Source: Anaerofustis sp.
GTDB lineage: Bacteria; Bacillota; Clostridia; Eubacteriales; Anaerofustaceae
DNA length: 12,338 nucleotides
NCBI RefSeq assembly: GCF_019420015.1
Contig: NZ_JAHZIA010000028.1
Location: 23,920 to 36,257, forward strand
Direction of reading: 5' to 3'
The translations under genes were made by a program, and so were the position numbers. Positions 7,430-12,338 of this stretch are shown here, piece after piece. The notes below the pieces were generated by a model, which was not told the DNA's origin, did not search any database, and saw only the letters and a program-made list of their open reading frames with translations. Each line of letters starts with the position of its first letter. The first letter of the stretch is position 1.

Positions 7430-8596
7430 TTATATAAGCGTAATCTTTACAGTTTCATCTTTTTCTATTTTCTCTTTATCCCTATCAATAAAAACATATC
7501 CGTCACTGTCTCTTAAAACTTCAGTATAGGAAGCATCAAAGTCAATGGCTTCAAATTTATATTCTTCATCTTCTTTTGATATTTTAACAAAAACATATTC
7601 ACAAATCCCTTTTCTTCCTGGAATATTATAAATACTTCTTGCTTTTATGTAAGGTATATGTTCATTGCTTATCCCCATAATTTCATTTATAATCGGATTT
7701 ACCAGTTCGTTAAAACCTATATAAACATCTTTAGGCTCTGACTTAAATACATACACCAAAGTATCATTTATATTATATATCAAGCTCTCAGAAGCAGGCG
7801 AAATTAATATTTCGTCAAAATAACATTTTCCGTCTTTATAATCCAACGGAAAATCAGAACTCTCACTGTTTAATATAATTATGATATCACAATCATCAGT
7901 TGCCTTTTTCCAAATTTCATTTTCATTTTTATCATTTATAATACCATAAGAAATACCCACTGTGTTTTTACCTGAAAGCTCATTTAAAATAACATAAGAA
8001 TTCAAATCTATATCTTTTTCCAAATCATTATCTCGAACTGAAGTTATATTATTTCCGACAGAAATAACCCCAACCTTAACTTTTTTATAAACTTCAACCA
8101 TAAACTCATTCAAAGACGCAAGCAAGCCTATATTAAAACTGTTTAATTTAGTATTCTTTTTTAAGACCACATCACCTTTTGCAATTTTAGAACCTTTTAA
8201 ATATACGCCGCTTCCTTTATGAATAGGTCTGTTTACAATGATATAACCATCTTTTTCTTTAACGTAGTCTTTATCTATAACGCTGTCAGCGCCAGAAGGA
8301 ATCAAATCACCTTTATTTACTTTTTTCACAGTCGTTTCATCAATAATATCTTTACCGGTAATTTCAAATCTTATCGGACTATAATAATCAACTGAATATA
8401 AGCTTTCATGATTAACGGCATATCCGTCAATTTGAGATATATCGGAGCTTGGAATATCTACCTTTGAAATTATATCATCTGCCAGAACATAATTTAAACT
8501 GTCTTCAATCATAACAATTTGAGTAGGTCTAACCTTACTTTTCAAATCATCTTTAATCATTCTGAGCACATTGTTTTTCGTTTCTGCCTTAATCAT
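7430..8596 (-). CDS. Divergent molybdopterin molybdotransferase (MoeA)-like protein
   Basis: A 388-residue protein with MoeA domain order, slightly shorter than E. coli MoeA (411). Recognisable: DIPSSDISQIDGYAV (47-61, with the Asp57 expected in domain I), KGDLIPSGADSVI (95-107, domain II), the DLNSYVILNEL stretch (197-207) in the MoaB-like domain III, and a C-terminal beta-barrel-like domain IV about 315-388 (IPGRKGICEYVFVKI, then SDGYVFIDRD). Active-site loops are lost: GED reads GSG (128-130), STGDEL reads SVGNNI (179-184), the GGVSVG loop is replaced by LNSESSDFP (242-250), PGKP reads PASE (267-270), and no GLPGNP loop is visible (FKSEPKD instead). The enzyme that inserts molybdate into adenylylated molybdopterin needs several of these, so this is probably not an ordinary MoeA. 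ATG start at 8596 has GGAG 6 nt upstream. It is first in the operon; the second MoeA-like gene follows after 20 nt. Confidence 0.8.
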   Translation of the reverse strand: MIKAETKNNVLRMIKDDLKSKVRPTQIVMIEDSLNYVLADDIISKVDIPSSDISQIDGYAVNHESLYSVDYYSPIRFEITGKDIIDETTVKKVNKGDLIPSGADSVIDKDYVKEKDGYIIVNRPIHKGSGVYLKGSKIAKGDVVLKKNTKLNSFNIGLLASLNEFMVEVYKKVKVGVISVGNNITSVRDNDLEKDIDLNSYVILNELSGKNTVGISYGIINDKNENEIWKKATDDCDIIIILNSESSDFPLDYKDGKCYFDEILISPASESLIYNINDTLVYVFKSEPKDVYIGFNELVNPIINEIMGISNEHIPYIKARSIYNIPGRKGICEYVFVKISKEDEEYKFEAIDFDASYTEVLRDSDGYVFIDRDKEKIEKDETVKITLI

Positions 8597-8834
8597 TTTT
8601 ATCTCCCAAACACAATAAAAATTTACACTTTTTTACAAAAATCATATTAAAAAATTATATCACAAATACTGCTTAAATACAAGATTATATACTATCTGCA
8701 AATATATACAAAACGGCATAATCAACATTATTAATACTAAAATAAACGTTGTATTATATACTTCAGTACTTAAATTAAGTTTTATATTTAAAAGTACCAT
8801 AACCTAAAGTTTTAATAAAATGTATAAATAAAAT
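8597..8834. other. Intergenic region between the engB terminator and the moeA-like operon
   Basis: About 240 nt of AT-rich, non-coding DNA. Apart from the promoter at 8654-8682 and the ribosome site at 8603-8607, I see only a weak imperfect inverted repeat (GTACTT at 8766-8771 with AAGTAC at 8792-8797). There is no conserved riboswitch, T-box or tRNA signature, although the operon ends in pheST. Confidence 0.6.
8654..8682 (-). promoter_or_regulatory. Extended -10 promoter of the moeA-like/malic enzyme/pheST operon
   Basis: On the minus strand TTGTAT (8682-8677) is followed by a 17-nt spacer and a perfect TATAAT (8659-8654), with TGA directly before it, i.e. an extended -10 TGnTATAAT. The predicted start near 8647 gives a leader of about 50 nt to the ATG at 8596. 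It is the best promoter I find before the five-gene block. Confidence 0.65.
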
Positions 8835-8860
8835 AAGAAAGTTCCGTAAGGAACTTTCTT
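8835..8860 (-). terminator. Rho-independent terminator after engB
   Basis: An 11-bp perfect stem (8835-8845 with 8850-8860) around a 4-nt GTAA loop, core AAAGTTCC/GGAACTTT. It begins 2 nt after the engB stop on the minus strand and is followed there by a T-rich tail (TTATTTTATTT when the last stem bases are included). It closes the lon-engB unit. Confidence 0.85.
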
Positions 8861-8862
8861 TA

Positions 8863-9444
8863 TTATAAAAAACTCTCTATAAAGCTTAATGTTTCATCTC
8901 TTCCAAGATTTTCTTGTGTGGAATAAACAATCACCTTATCATCTTCATCCAAATTTAAGGTATCTTTTATTATATCTATATGTTTTTTCCTTTTATTTCT
9001 GCTTATCTTATCGGCTTTTGTAAGAATAACAACCGGATAAATATCATTATTTAGTATATCATTATACATTTTTATATCATTATCAGTCGGTTTATGTCTT
9101 ATGTCAACAAGAAAAAAAACTATAAAATCAGTATTTCTCTTCTGAAGGTAATCATAAATAATTTTACTGAAAAGAGCTTTTTCGCTTTTAGATACTTTTG
9201 CATATCCGTATCCCGGCATATCCACAATATAAAATTCATTATTTATATTATAATAATTTGCTGTTCTCGTCTTTCCCGGAACAGAGCTTGTCCTTGCCAA
9301 AGATTTTCTTTTAAGAAGATTATTTATAAAACTGGATTTACCTACATTCGATTTACCTATAAGAACTATCTCAAGCTTTTCTTCAGGAGGAAGTTGATTA
9401 AATTTTGCTGCGCTTGTTAATATCTCGGCACTCTTTATTATCAT
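8863..9444 (-). CDS. engB: Ribosome biogenesis GTP-binding protein YsxC/EngB
   Basis: A TrmE-Era-EngA-EngB family GTPase of 193 residues, normal length, needed for late 50S ribosomal subunit assembly in Bacillota and others. G motifs are complete: G1 GKSNVGKS at 30-37, G2 Thr within PGKTRT at 56-61, G3 DMPGYG at 75-80, G4 TKAD at 142-145, and G5-like YST at 174-176. The PGYGYAKVSK segment after G3 is characteristic of EngB. The ATG overlaps the lon stop by one base (TAATG), with GGAG and an AAGAG stretch upstream inside the lon end, so translation is coupled to lon. The lon-ysxC order is well known from other Bacillota. A terminator follows directly. Confidence 0.97.
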   Translation of the reverse strand: MIIKSAEILTSAAKFNQLPPEEKLEIVLIGKSNVGKSSFINNLLKRKSLARTSSVPGKTRTANYYNINNEFYIVDMPGYGYAKVSKSEKALFSKIIYDYLQKRNTDFIVFFLVDIRHKPTDNDIKMYNDILNNDIYPVVILTKADKISRNKRKKHIDIIKDTLNLDEDDKVIVYSTQENLGRDETLSFIESFL

Positions 9445-11801
9445 TACTCTTTTTCTCCAAAGATAATTTTATATACATCCATCATATGCTTTACAGGTAT
9501 AATTTCAAGATGTTTTTTAATATCATCAGGAACATCTTCCAGATCTTTTACGTTTTCTTTAGGTATTATAACCTTTTTTACTCTTGCTCTTGTTGCAGCA
9601 AGAAGTTTTTCTCTAAGTCCACCGATAGGAAGAACATCACCCGATAAAGTTATTTCCCCTGTCATAGCAATATCTTCAGGCACTTTCATTTTTGTAAGAG
9701 CCGATATTATTGCAGTGGCAAGAGTTATCCCTGCGCTAGGACCATCCTTTGGAGTCGCACCTTCAGGAACGTGAATATGTATATCATTGTTTTCAAAGAA
9801 ATCTTTCTTAACTTTGAGCTTCTTTGATATTGTTCTTACATATGTAAGTGCAGTCTTTGCAGATTCCTGCATCACATCTCCGAGATTTCCTGTAAGCTCT
9901 ATTCTTCCCTTTCCGTCGGTTAAAACAGTCTCAATTTTTAAAGTATCTCCACCATAACTCGTATAGGCCAAGCCTGTAACTTTACCGATATGTCTTTTAT
10001 TTCCCTGTTTATTAAAAGTAATAAGTTCTTTGCCTAAAAAATCATGAAGATTTTTAACCGTTACTTCTATTTTTCCTTCTTTATCAACAACTATTCGTTT
10101 AGCACATTTTCTGCATATTTTTGCAATCAATCTTTCAAGCTGTCTAACTCCGGATTCCAACGTATAATCAGAAACCATTTTATCCAGCGCAGCATTTGTA
10201 AAAGATAAATCACTTTTGGTAAGCCCATGTGCTTTAAGTTCTTTTTTTATTAAATGTCTTTTTGCAATCTCCACTTTTTCTTTTGGCATATATCCTGTAA
10301 TATCTATTACTTCCATTCTGTCCAAAAGAGCGGGAGGTATTGTTGCAGTAGTATTTGCCGTCGCAATAAAAAGAACATTGGATAAATCAAAAGGAATTTC
10401 CAAATAATGATCCGAAAAATTTGAGTTTTGTTCAGGATCCAGAACTTCAAGGAGCGCACTGGCAGGATCCCCTTTAAAATCAGAACCTATTTTATCTATT
10501 TCATCAAGAAGAAATAAAGGAGAATTCGTCTTTACCTGTTTTATACCTGCAATTATTCTTCCTGGCATCGCACCTATATAAGTTCTCCTGTGTCCGGTAA
10601 TTTCCGCTTCATCTCTGGTACCTCCGACAGACAATCTTACAAATTTTCTCTCAGATGCTTTTGCAATTGATTTTGCGATTGATGTTTTACCGACCCCAGG
10701 AGGTCCAACCAAACAAATTATCGGTCCCTTTAAAGAATTTGTAAGTTTTAAAACTGATAAATACTCCAATATTCTTTCTTTTACTTCTTTTAAACCATAG
10801 TGTTCTTCTTCAAGAGCATTTTCTGCCTTCTTTAAGTCAATTTCCTTTATAGGTTCTTTTTCCCATGGTAAATCGAGAATTGTTTCTATATAAGTTTGAA
10901 TTACCCCAGCTTCACTTGACCCTGTAGGGATGGCTTTAAGTCTTTCTATTTCTTTAGCTATTTTCTCTTTGTACTCAGCTTCTATAGGAAGTTTTTCAAG
11001 TTTTTCCAAATAATCACTTCCTGCACCGCTGCCGTCGCTATCATGCAATTTTTCTTGAAGCACTTCGATTTTTTCTCTAAGATAAACTTCTTTTTGAAGT
11101 TTTTCCATTTTTGATTTCACATCATCTTCAATCTCATTTTCCAAAGATAAAACAGATATTCTGTTCTCTACGAGTTTATAAACTTCCGTATATCTTTTTT
11201 GAGTATCAGTCATACAGAGAATATCCTGAAAAGTCTTAAAATCAAGCCCCAACGGCGGCAACATTAAATCAATCATCTCATCAGGTGTTTTAATATCCGC
11301 CAAAAAAGATACAATTCCCAAATCAGAACCCGACATTTTAAGAGAAGAAAACTTATTGAATTTCTCCTTTAAAATATCCGTCATAGCAATTTCTTTATCA
11401 CTTATATCTTCGGTTTTATAACTTATAATGTCCCCACCTGCGATAATATAAGGTTCTTCTTGTTTATAATCATTTATTTTAACTCTGTTTAATACTTTAA
11501 CAGAAACTTTTATAGCATTATAAGGAAGTTTAATCAAATTGGTTATCTTCGCAAGCACACCGACTTCTCTTAGATTATCTATTTTAACTTCATCAACATC
11601 CGAATCTATTTGCGCGATTAAAAAGATTAAACTATCTCCCTTAACACTTTCTTCAAGAGCTTTCAACGAAGGATTTCTCGCAATGTCAAAACTGGCATTC
11701 ATACCCGTTATCAAAGATAAATCCCTGGTTGCTATTGCAGGTAATGTTAAATTTTCCATGTTATTTGTATATGTACTTATTATATTTCCTAAATTAGCCA
11801 A
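9444..11801 (-). CDS. lon: ATP-dependent protease Lon (LonA, endopeptidase La)
   Basis: A cytoplasmic hexameric AAA+ serine protease of 785 residues, close to E. coli (784) and B. subtilis LonA (774). It degrades misfolded and some regulatory proteins. Domains: N-terminal substrate-binding domain about 18-210; helical/coiled-coil linker about 215-300; AAA+ module with Walker A GPPGVGKT at 366-373, Walker B LFLLDEID at 429-436, sensor-1 Asn483 and an Arg-finger candidate Arg495; C-terminal protease domain about 600-785 with the Ser-Lys dyad Ser689 (DGPSAG) and Lys732 (GGLREK). The start is a TTG at 11801, preceded by AAAGAGG with 8-nt spacing; the first ATG in frame (residue 15) has no ribosome site. 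Unlike the common clpX-lon order, no clpX is adjacent: about 480 nt of non-coding DNA lies upstream. engB overlaps at the stop. Confidence 0.97.
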   Translation of the reverse strand: MANLGNIISTYTNNMENLTLPAIATRDLSLITGMNASFDIARNPSLKALEESVKGDSLIFLIAQIDSDVDEVKIDNLREVGVLAKITNLIKLPYNAIKVSVKVLNRVKINDYKQEEPYIIAGGDIISYKTEDISDKEIAMTDILKEKFNKFSSLKMSGSDLGIVSFLADIKTPDEMIDLMLPPLGLDFKTFQDILCMTDTQKRYTEVYKLVENRISVLSLENEIEDDVKSKMEKLQKEVYLREKIEVLQEKLHDSDGSGAGSDYLEKLEKLPIEAEYKEKIAKEIERLKAIPTGSSEAGVIQTYIETILDLPWEKEPIKEIDLKKAENALEEEHYGLKEVKERILEYLSVLKLTNSLKGPIICLVGPPGVGKTSIAKSIAKASERKFVRLSVGGTRDEAEITGHRRTYIGAMPGRIIAGIKQVKTNSPLFLLDEIDKIGSDFKGDPASALLEVLDPEQNSNFSDHYLEIPFDLSNVLFIATANTTATIPPALLDRMEVIDITGYMPKEKVEIAKRHLIKKELKAHGLTKSDLSFTNAALDKMVSDYTLESGVRQLERLIAKICRKCAKRIVVDKEGKIEVTVKNLHDFLGKELITFNKQGNKRHIGKVTGLAYTSYGGDTLKIETVLTDGKGRIELTGNLGDVMQESAKTALTYVRTISKKLKVKKDFFENNDIHIHVPEGATPKDGPSAGITLATAIISALTKMKVPEDIAMTGEITLSGDVLPIGGLREKLLAATRARVKKVIIPKENVKDLEDVPDDIKKHLEIIPVKHMMDVYKIIFGEKE

Positions 11802-11809
11802 TATTTTAA

Positions 11810-11816
11810 CCTCTTT
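11810..11816 (-). promoter_or_regulatory. Ribosome binding site supporting the TTG start of lon
   Basis: The minus strand reads AAAGAGG, then 8 nt, then TTG at 11801. This optimal spacing decides for the TTG over the in-frame ATG 14 codons downstream. Confidence 0.7.
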
Positions 11817-11834
11817 ACTTTTTATTCTTGCTTA

Positions 11835-11862
11835 TTTATAATATATCATTTTATAATATCAA
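11835..11862 (-). promoter_or_regulatory. Likely promoter of lon-engB
   Basis: On the minus strand TTGATA (11862-11857, five of six to consensus) is followed by a 16-nt spacer and TATAAA (11840-11835, five of six). The predicted start near 11828 gives a leader of about 27 nt that just covers the ribosome site. The surrounding DNA is very AT-rich, so chance matches are possible. I see no CIRCE or CtsR operator beside it. Confidence 0.5.
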
Positions 11863-12045
11863 TATTTTCGTTCATTAATTATATATATATTAAAATACCA
11901 TTTCAACATTAATTTAAATATTTATTTTTGTAATATATGTAAAAAGTGGAATATTTTATGACAAATTTATATATAGTTAACAAATATATAAGTTAATGAG
12001 TATATCATTTATAAATTAATATTTATAATAAATAATAAAACTGTA

Positions 12046-12078
12046 TTTATACAAAATAAAAGATAATTTTTGTATAAA
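12046..12078. repeat. 11-bp perfect inverted repeat upstream of lon
   Basis: TTTATACAAAA (12046-12056) is matched by its exact reverse complement TTTTGTATAAA (12068-12078) across an 11-nt spacer. A smaller dyad lies beside it, TTATAAAT (12009-12016) with ATTTATAA (12021-12028). It could be an operator, a weak hairpin in a long lon leader, or chance in AT-rich DNA. Confidence 0.5.
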
Positions 12079-12120
12079 CATAAATATTAACTTTTGAGTC
12101 AATAAACCAATATAAAAATC

Positions 12121-12129
12121 ATTATAACA
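12121..12129 (-). promoter_or_regulatory. Possible distal extended -10 promoter for lon
   Basis: The minus strand reads TGTTATAAT, a perfect TGnTATAAT. The -35 match is poor (TTATGA, 18-nt spacer). If used it would give a ~310-nt leader containing the inverted repeats. Low confidence because the region is so AT-rich. Confidence 0.25.
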
Positions 12130-12281
12130 TCATTTTATATAATTTCATAACTATTTTTCTCTATTATTACATATATCCATCATATTATGTAATTTTATAT
12201 CGAATTAAATGCACAATTTGTCGATTTAAGTAAAAAACAAATACATAATACAAAGCTTATAATATAAAATAAAACAATGTC

Positions 12282-12307
12282 CATAAAGAGAAAAAACTCT
12301 CTTTATG
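12282..12307 (-). terminator. Terminator-like hairpin near the right edge
   Basis: A 10-bp perfect stem, CATAAAGAGA (12282-12291) with TCTCTTTATG (12298-12307), around a 6-nt loop. On the minus strand a TTTTATTTT tail starts 7 nt beyond the stem, so it probably ends a minus-strand gene lying beyond the window. The T run on the plus strand is farther away (from about 12321). Confidence 0.5.
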
Positions 12308-12338
12308 AACAATAAGTAAATTTATTTTTTTCTTATTA

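Larger units (their letters stand above)
11863..12281. other. AT-rich non-coding region upstream of lon
   Basis: About 420 nt of roughly 85% A+T with no frame long enough to be a credible gene on either strand and no RNA gene that I recognise. It contains two A/T-rich inverted repeats (12009-12028 and 12046-12078) and a possible distal extended -10 promoter (12121-12129). Confidence 0.6.

Noticed and set aside
5550..8596. Split or frameshifted single moeA gene
   Set aside because: Each gene separately contains domain I to IV features and its own start and ribosome site, so they are two paralogues rather than fragments of one gene.
8766..8797. GTACTT/AAGTAC inverted repeat as a terminator or operator
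   Set aside because: The arms are only 6 bp with a long A/T loop, and a much better terminator is 40 nt away.
8597..8834. T-box or other aminoacylation-sensing leader for the pheST-containing operon
   Set aside because: No T-box consensus (AGGGTGGNACCGCG-like) or specifier hairpin is visible, and the predicted leader is only about 50 nt.
11945..11996. Short plus-strand frame starting GTG GAA TAT
   Set aside because: Only about 16 codons, without a ribosome site, in AT-rich non-coding DNA.
12073..12102. TTGACT as a -35 element for lon
   Set aside because: The -35 match is good, but no acceptable -10 lies 16-18 nt downstream on the minus strand; the best TATACA is 20 nt away.
12091..12110. 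GAGTCAATAAACCAA as a CtsR heat-shock operator for lon
   Set aside because: CtsR sites need two direct GGTCAAA-like heptamers; only one partial match is present and it is about 300 nt from the lon start.
1..12338. CRISPR arrays, insertion sequences, phage or defence genes, tRNA or rRNA genes
   Set aside because: No repeated spacer pattern, transposase, integrase, toxin or structural RNA signature was seen on either strand.

Overview
The window is AT-rich (about 30% G+C by eye) bacterial DNA with Shine-Dalgarno sites close to AGGAGG, mostly TAA stops and U-tract hairpin terminators. The full-length PheS, PheT, Lon and YsxC/EngB proteins look like those of a low-GC anaerobic Gram-positive (Bacillota, clostridial or Tissierellia-like). 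I cannot name a genus, and a fusobacterium is not strictly excluded.

Layout. At the left edge the last two thirds of an enolase gene (eno) runs on the plus strand. It converges on a long minus-strand block across one symmetric hairpin (915-942) that can stop transcription from both sides. The minus-strand block, read right to left, is: a MoeA-like protein (8596-7430), a second MoeA-like protein fused to a PBP-like domain (7409-5550), an NAD(P)-type malic enzyme (5553-4378), pheS (4357-3338) and pheT (3325-941). All gaps are 20 nt or less and one junction is an ATGA overlap, so this looks like a single five-gene transcription unit. A good extended -10 promoter lies just upstream (8654-8682). 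To the right is a two-gene lon-engB unit (11801-8863) with a TAATG stop/start overlap, its own promoter and a terminator at 8835-8860. The last ~480 nt before the right edge is very AT-rich, apparently non-coding DNA with inverted repeats and a terminator-like hairpin, probably for a minus-strand gene beyond the window.

How the genes fit together. Enolase is glycolytic. Malic enzyme interconverts malate and pyruvate. PheST charges tRNA-Phe. Lon degrades damaged proteins and EngB is a GTPase for 50S ribosome assembly. These are ordinary housekeeping genes. The unusual part is the tandem pair of MoeA-like proteins. Both keep the overall MoeA domain order but have lost most signature residues of molybdopterin molybdotransferase, and they sit in one operon with malic enzyme and an essential tRNA synthetase, with no other molybdenum-cofactor gene in view. 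They are the best candidates here for a divergent or repurposed function. I see no mobile element, CRISPR array, tRNA, rRNA or defence system.
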